Positions 16,612 through 24,623 of a stretch of 64,000 bases of DNA are shown here, piece by piece; the stretch's first letter is position 1; each line of letters begins with the position of its first letter. The notes beneath the pieces are model-generated. The model saw nothing but the letters and a program-made list of their open reading frames with translations, ran no database searches and had not been told where the DNA came from. Source of the stretch: Bdellovibrio sp. UBA4095 (lineage in GTDB: Bacteria; Bdellovibrionota; Bdellovibrionia; Bdellovibrionales; Bdellovibrionaceae); assembly GCA_002381805.1 (NCBI GenBank), contig DFXZ01000010.1, forward strand, positions 1-64,000, read 5' to 3'. The translations under genes were made by a program, and so were the position numbers.

Positions 16612-16684
16612 GGGGTGGACGGGACTCGAACCCGCGGCCTTCCGCGTGACAGGCGGACGTTATAACCAACTTAACTACCACCCC
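16608..16684 (-). tRNA. tRNA-Asp (anticodon GUC)
   Basis: A 77-base gene including an encoded CCA end. The acceptor arms GGGGTGG and CCACCCC pair fully, G is the discriminator base, the anticodon loop reads CTGTCAC giving GUC, and the T arm contains GGGTTCGAGTCCC. A promoter is visible upstream at 16704-16732. The 3' end is the integration site of the island to its left. Confidence 0.95.
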
Positions 16685-16703
16685 ACATCGATTTGGAGAA
16701 TCT

Positions 16704-16732
16704 GTTATAGCGACCTTGAGTCCGCAATTCAA
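16704..16732 (-). promoter_or_regulatory. Sigma-70-type promoter of tRNA-Asp
   Basis: On the minus strand, TTGAAT (-35, 16732-16727) and TATAAC (-10, 16709-16704) are separated by 17 bases, and the tRNA 5' end lies about 20 bases further downstream. Confidence 0.7.
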
Positions 16733-16844
16733 CAAGTTTTTCAAAATACTTTACAAGGCGTTTAATGCCCCAATTTTAGGCAAAATCCCGCTTTGGAAAT
16801 CCCCATTTCAGGAGTACCATATTGCTGAATCCCAGGAGGATCCT

Positions 16845-17120
16845 ATGAAAAAAGCGCTTATTATCACTGCACTCTTGTTCTCTCAAGCAGCCTTGGCTGA
16901 CACCATCACATACGATGTCGAGGGCATGCATTGCGGTTCTTGTGCAAAATCCATCAAGGCTCAAGTATGCAAAATGGATGGTCTTGAGAAATGTGAAGTC
17001 AGCATGGGCAAGATCGTAATTACACCCAAAGCCGGTATTTCGATCACCCAAGACCAAGTTCAATCTGCAGTCACTGAGGCCGGTGAGTACAAGGTAACGG
17101 GCTCAAAAACCAGCAAATAA
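16845..17120 (+). CDS. Exported heavy-metal-associated (HMA) domain protein
   Basis: A 91-residue protein starting at the ATG behind AGGAGGATCCT. Residues 1-18 form a signal peptide (ALLFSQAALA). The mature part is a single ferredoxin-like HMA domain with GMHCGSC, the Cys-x-x-Cys metal site (about residues 26-32), and the usual closing segment on the 'VTEAGEYKV' strand. By family it binds soft metals such as Cu(I) or Hg(II) in the periplasm, like MerP or copper chaperones. Two extra Cys (QVCKMDGLEKC) are typical of a subset of periplasmic HMA proteins. It stands alone. Confidence 0.85.
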   Translation: MKKALIITALLFSQAALADTITYDVEGMHCGSCAKSIKAQVCKMDGLEKCEVSMGKIVITPKAGISITQDQVQSAVTEAGEYKVTGSKTSK

Positions 17121-17229
17121 GAGTTCGCTCGTAAAAGTCGCCCTTTTCTTGTTCAGTTTTTAACAGTAATTTCATGTGCTTAAGTCGGCCGAGGATGACG
17201 AAACCAAAAAGGTTTGGCATACTGAGGAA

Positions 17230-17643
17230 ATGAACACGGAAAAACTTAAAAACTTCTCCGCTAAAGGGCGCCTCCTGATCATCGATGATGAGTCAGAACT
17301 GCGAGAGATCCTTTTTTCTCTGCTGGAGGATTCCGCCAGCGAAATCTACCAGGCTTCCAACGGCCTGGAGGGCATCGAGTTGCTAAAGTCGCAAAAGTTC
17401 GATGCCGTTCTATCTGACGAAAAGATGCCTAAGAAATCCGGTCTCGAAGTCCTTAAGTGGATGAGAGAGAACAATCTTCACATCCCTTTCATCATCCATA
17501 CTGGCTATGGCCAAACAGATATGATCCAAGAGGCTCGTCGCCTCGGTGTTTACGCTTTCGTCGATAAGCCTTGGAACGAAGCTCAACTGATCCAAACCGT
17601 GCAAAATGCACTACGCTCTGGCATGGAGCAAAAAACCAACTAA
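17230..17643 (+). CDS. Single-domain response regulator
   Basis: A 137-residue protein containing one receiver domain and no output domain. RLLIIDDESELRE supplies the acidic pair, DAVLSDEKMP the phosphoryl-accepting Asp, IIHTGYG the conserved Thr, and FVDKPWNEAQL the Lys. The start is uncertain: the ATG at 17230 has GAGGAA directly next to it, and a GTG at 17176 would add 18 residues. Single-domain regulators act through protein partners such as kinases or motor proteins. No kinase gene is adjacent, so its partner is unknown. Confidence 0.85.
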   Translation: MNTEKLKNFSAKGRLLIIDDESELREILFSLLEDSASEIYQASNGLEGIELLKSQKFDAVLSDEKMPKKSGLEVLKWMRENNLHIPFIIHTGYGQTDMIQEARRLGVYAFVDKPWNEAQLIQTVQNALRSGMEQKTN

Positions 17644-17746
17644 GTTTTTTACTGCGTCTTCGCCTAGAGCTTTCTTTGTTCCTCGGCGTCTGATACTTGT
17701 TTAAAAAAGTACCTTGCGGGCCCGGCCCTAGAAATGGATTTGATAG

Positions 17747-18271
17747 ATGAATAAACTCTTTTGGCTCGACATGGAGATGACGGGTCTCGATGTGCAAAAG
17801 GAAGTCATTATTGAGGTGGCTGCGATTATTACCGACCTCAACTTTAAAGAACTCGCGACTTTTGAGACTGTGATCAAGCAACCGCAAAAGTATCTCGACA
17901 ATATGGATGCCTGGAACACCGAACATCATAAAAAATCGGGTCTAACGGCCAAAGTCCCAGAGGGAATGGATCAAGATCAAGCCGAAGCCATGTTGATCGA
18001 TATGATCAAAAAGCATTTCCCCGACTATAAGAAAAGCAAACCCATCCTTGCGGGAAATTCAATTATGCAAGATCGCCTGTTCATAGATAAATACATGCCA
18101 GAGTTTGCTTCGCTCCTACATTACCGAATGGTCGATGTTTCTTCGTGGAAGGTTATCTTTAATAACAAATACAACTTTGTCTATCGCAAGGCGAATAATC
18201 ATCGCGCGCTTGACGACATCCGCGAAAGCATCCAAGAGCTGCGCGCATATTGTGACAAACTGAATTTCTAA
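17747..18271 (+). CDS. orn: Oligoribonuclease
   Basis: A 174-residue DEDDh 3'-5' exonuclease that degrades 2-5 base RNA fragments, including pGpG from c-di-GMP breakdown. FWLDMEMTGLD gives the first Asp/Glu pair, the segment ending MQDRLFIDKYMP the second Asp, and NNHRALDDIRESI the His and last Asp. The length fits the family (about 180). Its stop overlaps the ATG of the next gene (TAATG), so the two are coupled. Confidence 0.93.
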   Translation: MNKLFWLDMEMTGLDVQKEVIIEVAAIITDLNFKELATFETVIKQPQKYLDNMDAWNTEHHKKSGLTAKVPEGMDQDQAEAMLIDMIKKHFPDYKKSKPILAGNSIMQDRLFIDKYMPEFASLLHYRMVDVSSWKVIFNNKYNFVYRKANNHRALDDIRESIQELRAYCDKLNF

Positions 18272-19407
18272 TGCCGCAAAAAAATAAAGAGCAAAAAGAC
18301 TCGGCTTTTAAAAACTGGATCAACTCTGCCGTTGTAAAAAAAATGGCGATTCATATTCATCGCCATGTTTCTAAATTCGACAAGGCGAGCTTTTGCAAAG
18401 TCTCGGATCAGCTGCCGGCACTCGAGTTAAAAGCTCGTGTCGAGCTGATCAGTGCAGCTTTATATGATCACCTTCCCAAGGACTACGAAAGGGCCTTAAA
18501 GATCCTGATGCTAGCCACCTCGAAACCTAAAACTGGTCAGCCATCTCTACAGGGTTTCGAACTTTGGCCGGTAACGACATTTATTGAAAAATATGGTTTG
18601 GAATCCCCTGAGCACTCACTTTCAGCCCTTTACCAGCTGACGCAAAAGTTTACCGCTGAATTCGCTATACGGCCTTTTATTTTGAAAAACCCCAAAGGCA
18701 CTCTGAAAGTTCTGCAAAAATGGGCTGATGATCCAAATCACCACGTTCGACGACTGGTTTCCGAAGGCTCCCGTCCACGCCTGCCCTGGGGACTAAGACT
18801 TAAATTTTTAATTGAAGATCCCTCGCCGACTCTGCCGTTGCTTGAGAGTCTGAAGTACGACGAAGAACTGTACGTTCGAAAATCCGTTGCAAATCATCTG
18901 AACGATATCTCCAAGGACCATCCTGATCTTGTTGTAAAAATCGCGAAGCAATGGCTGCAGAAAGCCCCCGCCAAACACCAAAAAAAGATCCAGTGGATTG
19001 TGCGACACAGTCTTCGCTCACTATTGAAAGCTGGCCATCCAGAAGCATTGAAGTTATTGGGTTACCATGTGCCTGGTAAAATCGAAATTTCGAAACTGAA
19101 GCTCTCCAAAAAGAACCTAAAGATGGGTGAAACTCTGGAATTCAGCTTCAGCTTAGCAAGCTCTGCTGAAGCTGATTTGATGATCGACTACATCATCCAT
19201 CACGTCAAATCCAATGGAAAGCACTCGGCAAAGGTATTCAAGTTGTCGATAAAAAAGGTAATGCCTGAGCTCGCATACGAGATTCGTAAGAAACACGCCT
19301 TTAAAAAAATTACGACTCGTACTTATTTTTCCGGAAAGCATTATCTAGAAATCATGATCAACGGGAAAATTATGAATAGAACAAGCTTTCATTTTTCTGC
19401 TGACTGA
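18271..19407 (+). CDS. AlkC/AlkD-like DNA alkylation repair protein
   Basis: A 378-residue protein built of HEAT-like helical repeats (residues about 20-260). The segment HHVRRLVSEGSRPRLPWG (about 162-179) matches the active-site region of the AlkC subgroup of alkylpurine glycosylases. The C-terminal 110 residues (from about 268, IEISKLKLSKKNLKMGETLEF) form an Ig-like beta domain also seen in some AlkC-type enzymes. Family knowledge: such enzymes remove 3-methylpurine-type lesions from DNA. It is translationally coupled to orn. Confidence 0.75.
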   Translation: MPQKNKEQKDSAFKNWINSAVVKKMAIHIHRHVSKFDKASFCKVSDQLPALELKARVELISAALYDHLPKDYERALKILMLATSKPKTGQPSLQGFELWPVTTFIEKYGLESPEHSLSALYQLTQKFTAEFAIRPFILKNPKGTLKVLQKWADDPNHHVRRLVSEGSRPRLPWGLRLKFLIEDPSPTLPLLESLKYDEELYVRKSVANHLNDISKDHPDLVVKIAKQWLQKAPAKHQKKIQWIVRHSLRSLLKAGHPEALKLLGYHVPGKIEISKLKLSKKNLKMGETLEFSFSLASSAEADLMIDYIIHHVKSNGKHSAKVFKLSIKKVMPELAYEIRKKHAFKKITTRTYFSGKHYLEIMINGKIMNRTSFHFSAD

Positions 19408-19455
19408 CCAAGAACAGTCGCCTTTTAAAAATAATAAAATACTGGCATTAGATAT

Positions 19456-19482
19456 TTATGTCGCGTCCTGCGCTGCCGATAG
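19456..19482 (+). promoter_or_regulatory. FliA (sigma-28)-like promoter of the chemoreceptor gene
   Basis: GCCGATAG (19475-19482) matches the FliA -10 consensus GCCGATAA at seven of eight positions. At the expected distance upstream is TTATGTCG, a partial match to TAAAGTTT. It lies 37 bases before the chemoreceptor ATG. The -35 match is weak. Confidence 0.45.
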
Positions 19483-19518
19483 TCTCTATCACTATACACG
19501 CTAGAGGAGAGCCAACGC

Positions 19519-21021
19519 ATGTCCAAAAAAAGTTTGAACTTTAAGATCACTTCAATCATCAGCATCCTTATTCTGGGGATGGGAATCATCAGCTATCTGG
19601 GGATAACTAAGATTGGTGAAATTAATGACAGCCTTGGGGCTTTGATCGACGGACCTGTCGTCAGAGTGAACATAGCACAGGAACTAAAAGGCATATTTTT
19701 CCTTCAGCTCTTCAACCAGAGATCCTTTATGATGGAAACCCGATCTGCAGAACATGCCCGTCTTGAGAATCTTATGAATGAACGAACTAAAGAGTTTTAC
19801 GCTCTTGCGGAGAAGTATAATTTACTGGCTGGAACTCAAGGTAAAAAAGATATTGCTGAAATTCTGCAACTCTACACGGCTTGGTGGGAAAGAACCAAAG
19901 ATATCAGACAAATTTCTCTGACTGACAAAAATACTGCGCTTCTTGAGATTGAAAAAGTGGGACAGCAAACGCGAAATCCCTTAATCAGTCTCGTAGAGGG
20001 AATGTCAAAACGAAATCAGGAAGAACTTCAAAAGGAAGACAAGCGCACCGATAAAATTTACGAGGACGCCAGATCCCTGGTGATATGGATCTCTGTTTCA
20101 TTGGTTGTCGTCGGAATTGCTCTTTCAATTTACATCTTGCGCGCACTCACGATCGTCATCAATCGTGTGATCGAAGACCTGTCTGTCAATTCCACGCAAG
20201 TAAAAGAGGCTGCACTTCAAATTTCTTCATCTTCACAAAATCTTTCCCAAGCAAGTACAGAACAGGCTTCGTCACTGGAAGAAACCGTGGCTACCTTGGA
20301 AGAGCTCACATCAATGGTCAAGGTCAATGCAGAAAATGCCGTCTCTGCGGCCACCCTTTCTGCCCAGACCGCAGAAATAGCGGCCCACGGAGAAAGAGAG
20401 ATTTTTTCTCTCGTAAATGCAATGGGTGAAATCGCAACGGATTCCAAAAAGATTTCAGAGATCATTGGCGTTATCGACGACATCGCCTTTCAGACGAACC
20501 TTCTTGCTCTGAATGCGGCTGTCGAAGCAGCTCGCGCTGGAGAACAAGGCAAAGGCTTTGCGGTCGTGGCTGAGGCCGTCAGAAATTTGGCACAAAGAAG
20601 CGCTATAGCCGCCAAGGATATTGCGGATCTTATTCAAAACAGTGTCGACAAAGTTGAGCGCGGCGGAAAACAAGCCCATCAAGGCGGAGCCGTCTTTGCG
20701 AAGATCCTTGAAGCAATCAAAAAAATGAACAACCTGAACAATGAAATTGCGGCCGCCAACCAAGAACAAAGCAATGGGATTGGTCAAATTGGAGTGGCAA
20801 TGAATCAATTAGATCAGGTCACACAGGTTAATGCTGCGACGTCAGAAGAAGCCGCAGCCTCTGCGGAAGAACTTTCGGCCCAAGCCAGCGGTTTACAAAA
20901 TACAGTCGCAGTTCTTGTTGAAGCCATCAAAGGCAGTACCGAAAACACTGCCCCCAGGGACCAATCTAGCAAACCTTTGGCGTTCAACCTCAAAAAAACT
21001 GAACGAAAATCTGCCGCTTAA
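19519..21021 (+). CDS. Methyl-accepting chemotaxis protein
   Basis: A 500-residue chemoreceptor with a GAGGAG site upstream. Membrane helices lie at about residues 11-31 and 188-210, enclosing a four-helix-type periplasmic sensor domain of about 155 residues. The cytoplasmic part has a short HAMP-like linker and a signalling domain with the hairpin tip EIIGVIDDIAFQTNLLALNA and AAVEAARAGEQGKGFAVVA (about 314-350). Glu/Gln pairs for methylation flank the tip (for example EQASSLEETVATLEELT). The ligand is unknown. It is followed by a bidirectional terminator. Confidence 0.95.
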   Translation: MSKKSLNFKITSIISILILGMGIISYLGITKIGEINDSLGALIDGPVVRVNIAQELKGIFFLQLFNQRSFMMETRSAEHARLENLMNERTKEFYALAEKYNLLAGTQGKKDIAEILQLYTAWWERTKDIRQISLTDKNTALLEIEKVGQQTRNPLISLVEGMSKRNQEELQKEDKRTDKIYEDARSLVIWISVSLVVVGIALSIYILRALTIVINRVIEDLSVNSTQVKEAALQISSSSQNLSQASTEQASSLEETVATLEELTSMVKVNAENAVSAATLSAQTAEIAAHGEREIFSLVNAMGEIATDSKKISEIIGVIDDIAFQTNLLALNAAVEAARAGEQGKGFAVVAEAVRNLAQRSAIAAKDIADLIQNSVDKVERGGKQAHQGGAVFAKILEAIKKMNNLNNEIAAANQEQSNGIGQIGVAMNQLDQVTQVNAATSEEAAASAEELSAQASGLQNTVAVLVEAIKGSTENTAPRDQSSKPLAFNLKKTERKSAA

Positions 21022-21025
21022 ATAA

Positions 21026-21053
21026 AAAATGCCGAGGTTTTATCCTCGGCATT
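21026..21053. terminator. Bidirectional terminator between chemoreceptor and ahcY
   Basis: GCCGAGG (21031-21037) and CCTCGGC (21044-21050) pair around TTTTAT, with an A-run on the left and T-rich sequence on the right, so it can serve both convergent genes. Confidence 0.85.
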
Positions 21054-21077
21054 TACTCTGAACTGTGTATATTACTA

Positions 21078-22496
21078 CTAGTAACGATAGTGCTCAGGTT
21101 TGAACGGCCCCTGTGGGCTCATGTGCAAGTATTTTGCTTGCTTGCTGCTCAACTTAGTCAATTTCACACCCAATTTACCCAAGTGCAATGCCGCCACTTT
21201 TTCATCAAGATGCTTTGGCAAACGGTAAACGGCGATTTCTTGGTACTTGTCACGATTCATGAAAAGTTCCATCTGAGCCAATACCTGGTTCGTGAAAGAG
21301 TTGCTCATCACGAAGCTCGGATGACCAGTGCCACAGCCAAGGTTTACCAAGCGTCCTTTAGCAAGAACGATGATTTGTTTACCGTTTTTCATAGTGTGAA
21401 TATCAACTTGAGGCTTGATTTCACGCATCTTTGAATTTTTATTCAACCATGCCATGTCGATTTCGATGTCGAAGTGACCGATGTTACAAACGATGGCGTT
21501 GTTTTTCATCTTAGAGAAGTGCTTGTCAGTGATGATATCGCAGCAGCCGGTTGCCGTAACGAAGATATCAGCAATTGGAGCTGCTTCTTCCATAGTCGTT
21601 ACTTCGAAACCTTCCATCGCCGCCTGCAATGCACAGATCGGATCGATTTCAGTGATCAAGACGCGAGCACCTAGGCCGCGCATAGAGTGAGCCGACCCTT
21701 TGCCCACATCGCCGTAACCAGCAACAACGACGATTTTACCCGCCACCATTGTGTCAGTCGCACGCTTGATTCCATCAGCTAAAGACTCGCGGCAACCGTA
21801 AAGGTTGTCGAACTTAGACTTAGTCACAGAATCGTTGATGTTGATCGCTGGAACTTTAAGTTTTTTATTTTGCCACAAGACTTCGAGGTTATGAACACCT
21901 GTCGTAGTCTCTTCAGAGATACCAATGATCTTTTTCATTTCTTTAGCAAAGCGTGGCTCATGCATCATGTTGGTCAAATCGCCACCATCATCAAGGATCA
22001 TGTTGAAGCCATCTTTGCCCCAACCAGTGATAGTCTGTTCGATACACCAGTTGAATTCCTCTTCAGTTTCGCCTTTCCAAGCAAATACTGGAATTCCCGC
22101 TGCTGCCATCGCCACTGCTGCGTGGTCTTGAGTGGAGAAAATATTGCAAGAAGACCAGCGGATTTCAGCGCCCAGCTCAATCAATGTCTCGATCAAAACT
22201 GCCGTCTGAATTGTCATATGGAGGCAACCAGAGATACGAGCGCCTTTCAAAGGCTGTTGCTTCTTATACTCTTTACGAAGAGCCATCAAACCTGGCATTT
22301 CAGTTTCGGCAATGCTGATTTCTTCACGGCCCCATTTAGCGAGCTTCGCAAAAACTTCAGGATTTTCCATGGCCTCTTTGCAAACCTTGTAATCGACAGC
22401 TGGTGCAGTCGTTTTAGTCGACTTAGCATTGGTCTTTACATTCATCTTTGTATTCTTCTTCATAGCAGACTTTCCATTGGTCGTTGTTAATGCCAT
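21078..22496 (-). CDS. ahcY: Adenosylhomocysteinase
   Basis: A 472-residue enzyme that hydrolyses S-adenosylhomocysteine to adenosine and homocysteine in the activated-methyl cycle. Visible features are HMTIQTAVLIETL, the NAD-binding loop VVAGYGDVGKGSAHSMRGLG, TGCCDIITDKHFSKMK, and the C-terminal FKPEHYRY with the conserved Lys and Tyr. The N-terminus carries an unusual 33-residue Lys/Thr/Asn-rich extension before the normal start of the fold at DYKV. An AAAGGAAG site supports this start. The enzyme is normally cytosolic and tetrameric. Confidence 0.95.
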   Translation of the reverse strand: MALTTTNGKSAMKKNTKMNVKTNAKSTKTTAPAVDYKVCKEAMENPEVFAKLAKWGREEISIAETEMPGLMALRKEYKKQQPLKGARISGCLHMTIQTAVLIETLIELGAEIRWSSCNIFSTQDHAAVAMAAAGIPVFAWKGETEEEFNWCIEQTITGWGKDGFNMILDDGGDLTNMMHEPRFAKEMKKIIGISEETTTGVHNLEVLWQNKKLKVPAININDSVTKSKFDNLYGCRESLADGIKRATDTMVAGKIVVVAGYGDVGKGSAHSMRGLGARVLITEIDPICALQAAMEGFEVTTMEEAAPIADIFVTATGCCDIITDKHFSKMKNNAIVCNIGHFDIEIDMAWLNKNSKMREIKPQVDIHTMKNGKQIIVLAKGRLVNLGCGTGHPSFVMSNSFTNQVLAQMELFMNRDKYQEIAVYRLPKHLDEKVAALHLGKLGVKLTKLSSKQAKYLHMSPQGPFKPEHYRY

Positions 22497-22539
22497 TTAT
22501 TCTTCCTTTATGTTTCTTATTTCAAACTGCAAACTCTGA

Positions 22540-23301
22540 TTAAGGCAGAGTTAAAATTTCGTAACCCGTGTCAGTAACAAGCACTGTATGCTCGAACTGG
22601 GCCGACAATAGATCGTCAGCGGTGCGATACCACTTAATACTACTGCCGGGAATATCGTACTCCACGACTTCGTCGGTGCCTTGATTGATCATCGGCTCGA
22701 CAGTGATGCAATGGAAGGGAACCAAACGTTCACCTTTCCCCTTTTTACCGAAGGAAGGTACAAAGGGTTCTTCATGGAATTTACGTCCCACACCATGACC
22801 GCCGATCTCCTTAACAGTGGAGTATCCTTTACGAGTCACGTATTTGTAAGTTTCAAATCCAATATCCCCGGTCCAGCCGTTTGGGACGATCGCTTCAATT
22901 CCAATATCCCGCGCCTGTCTGGCTGTTTCGACAAGGTCCTTGGCCGCGTCTGTCACATTGCCGATCAAAAACATCTTTGAGGTGTCGCCATAGAAGCCGT
23001 CGATGAGTGCGGTCACATCGACATTAACTATGTCGCCATCCTTCAGAACTGTATTGTCAGGAACGCCATGGCAGATAATTTCATTCACAGAGGTGCAAGT
23101 GTATTTAGGATAACCATGATAGCCAATACACGCGGATTTGGCTCCCCGAGTGAGCATAAAGTCGTTGGCAAGCTCATCAATTTCATTCGTGGTAATGCCC
23201 GCCTTAACGTATTTGTCGAGGTAGGTCAGTGTGTCGGCAGCAATACGGCAAGCAACCGTCATTTTTTTGATTTCTTCTAGTGATAAAGGTGTGATTCCCA
23301 T
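22540..23301 (-). CDS. map: Methionine aminopeptidase, type I
   Basis: A 253-residue metalloprotease that removes the N-terminal Met from nascent proteins. The metal ligands are visible in VNVDVTALIDGFYGDTSKMF (two Asp), GHGVGRKFHEEP (His), HCITVEPMIN (Glu) and SAQFEHTVLVTD (Glu), and YHGYP gives the substrate His. The length fits type Ia enzymes. It is upstream of ahcY on the same strand with a gap of 43 bases, so the two may be co-transcribed. The start codon at 23301 has no strong Shine-Dalgarno. Confidence 0.95.
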   Translation of the reverse strand: MGITPLSLEEIKKMTVACRIAADTLTYLDKYVKAGITTNEIDELANDFMLTRGAKSACIGYHGYPKYTCTSVNEIICHGVPDNTVLKDGDIVNVDVTALIDGFYGDTSKMFLIGNVTDAAKDLVETARQARDIGIEAIVPNGWTGDIGFETYKYVTRKGYSTVKEIGGHGVGRKFHEEPFVPSFGKKGKGERLVPFHCITVEPMINQGTDEVVEYDIPGSSIKWYRTADDLLSAQFEHTVLVTDTGYEILTLP

Positions 23302-23381
23302 AGGGTGGATTTATAGCACAAGGCCCTAGAGTTTGGATAGAAATTAAGTCCTTTTTTGGATTTCAAAGGCCTCCAAATAAC

Positions 23382-23409
23382 AAAAAGCCCGGGTCACCCC
23401 AGGCTTTTT
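23382..23409. terminator. Hairpin terminator between the SWIB gene and map
   Basis: AAAAAGCC (23382-23389) and GGCTTTTT (23402-23409) pair, with an inner CGGG/CCCC-type region, giving A and T tracts on both sides. On the minus strand it would end the SWIB transcript. Confidence 0.75.
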
Positions 23410-23479
23410 GAATCTAGTTCAGCTTAAAGCTGCTTCCAGAGCGGGGTCGGCTGATGCCAACCCTTGAATAGGCTAAGGC

Positions 23480-23899
23480 CTACTTCAAGTGCTTAGAAAC
23501 AAGTTTAGTCATGTCGAACATAGAAACAGTCGTCTTGCCACCGAAAACTTCTTTAAGTTTCGCATCAGCATTGATGTTTCTTCTGTTCTTAGAATCTTGA
23601 AGATTGTTCTTCTTGATGTACGCCCAAAGTTTTTTAACAACTTCAGTACGTGGAAGTGGAGAAGCACCAACAACTGCTGCCAAAGCTGCAGATGGAGTCA
23701 ACGCCTTCATGAATGCAGCGTTTGGCTTACGCTTAGTAGCAGCTTTTTTAGGAGCGGCTTTCTTAGTCGCAGCTTTCTTTGTAGTAGCAGCTTTTTTAGG
23801 AGCAGCTTTCTTAGTAGCAGCCTTTTTAGTAGCTGCAGCTTTCTTTGGAGCCGCTTTCTTAGTAGCAGCTTTCTTAGTGGCTTTTTTCGCTTTTGCCAT
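23480..23899 (-). CDS. SWIB-domain protein with histone H1-like Lys/Ala tail
   Basis: A 139-residue basic protein behind a CGGAGGAA site. Residues 1-58 are tandem repeats of Lys-Lys-Ala-Ala and Thr-Lys-Lys-Ala-Ala-Pro, as in histone H1 C-tails and bacterial histone-like proteins. Residues about 62-139 form a SWIB/MDM2 domain (FMKALTPSAALAAVVG, RTEVVKKLWAYIKKNNLQD, VSMFDMTKLVSKHLK). In chlamydiae and Bdellovibrio-like bacteria, SWIB proteins are thought to act on the chromosome. A nucleoid role is likely here. Confidence 0.85.
   Translation of the reverse strand: MAKAKKATKKAATKKAAPKKAAATKKAATKKAAPKKAATTKKAATKKAAPKKAATKRKPNAAFMKALTPSAALAAVVGASPLPRTEVVKKLWAYIKKNNLQDSKNRRNINADAKLKEVFGGKTTVSMFDMTKLVSKHLK
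23729..23899 (-). repeat. Lys/Ala-rich coding tandem repeat in the SWIB gene
   Basis: Imperfect repeats of about 15-30 bases encode Ala-Thr-Lys-Lys-Ala-Ala and Ala-Pro-Lys-Lys-Ala-Ala blocks. Such arrays vary readily in copy number by slippage. Confidence 0.8.
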
Positions 23900-24136
23900 C
23901 GTAAATTCCTCCGTTAGGTTTTTAGTCTCGTCTATACGAATGAACTTAGTGTGTATCTAAGTCGAGGGGTTTGTCCAAAAAAAAATGAGAGCCTAATGCA
24001 TTTTGTTGAGTTTTCCCCTCGGGAAACCCCCTCCCCCCGAGGAAAGAACCCTCTTTCCCCCTCTGAAAACCTCGATTTTAAGAGAGAAAAAGCCTTCTGG
24101 ACTCTAACAATCAGACACCCTCCCGATAAGTTCAGT

Positions 24137-24553
24137 ATGGATTTTCGCCCCAGTTTTAAACAAATTCTTAGAGGGAAAATGGCAGAAGAGACGACGATCG
24201 TCACTGCCGCGAACTCTTCGAACCAGGTCGATCCAGCCCACATGGCTTACTTGATCGGACAACTGGAAGTCTTTAAAATGAGAGGGAAAAAGCAACATTA
24301 CCCGGCTCCAAAAGTAAGACCTCAGCGCAAACCCCACACCCTTTCCCCTCTGCAAAAGCAGGCTTTTACCTTTATTAAAAGCTGGATCCACGACCTTCCC
24401 GAAGGGTTTACCGAAAACGAATTGAAGCGCGCTTATCGCCAAGCTGCTTTGATATTGCATCCAGATAGAGGCGGCTCGACTCTTAACTTCATCGAGCTTA
24501 AGACTCAGTATGAGAATTTAAAAACAGTCTTTACGAAGGCCACCCCGGCTTAA
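24137..24553 (+). CDS. Small J-domain protein
   Basis: A 138-residue protein. The C-terminal 50 residues form a DnaJ-type domain: ENELKRAYRQAALILHPDRG with His-Pro-Asp at 108-110, then a helix IELKTQYENLKTVF. The N-terminal 60 residues are basic and of unknown fold. The start is uncertain: the frame is open from 23951, but ATG 24137 or ATG 24179 (behind GAGGG) are the likely starts. By family it would stimulate DnaK ATPase in a specialised setting. It is divergent from the SWIB gene. Confidence 0.75.
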   Translation: MDFRPSFKQILRGKMAEETTIVTAANSSNQVDPAHMAYLIGQLEVFKMRGKKQHYPAPKVRPQRKPHTLSPLQKQAFTFIKSWIHDLPEGFTENELKRAYRQAALILHPDRGGSTLNFIELKTQYENLKTVFTKATPA

Positions 24554-24623
24554 TTACATCTGTGCAAGCTTTTTCAGGGTCCTTTCCCTCCTGGCCGATA
24601 ACTAGGTCGAGGGCTATTGGCAA

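Noticed and set aside
23604..23960. Ala/Phe-rich plus-strand frames opposite the SWIB gene
   Set aside because: They are shadows of the Lys/Ala repeat codons on the other strand.
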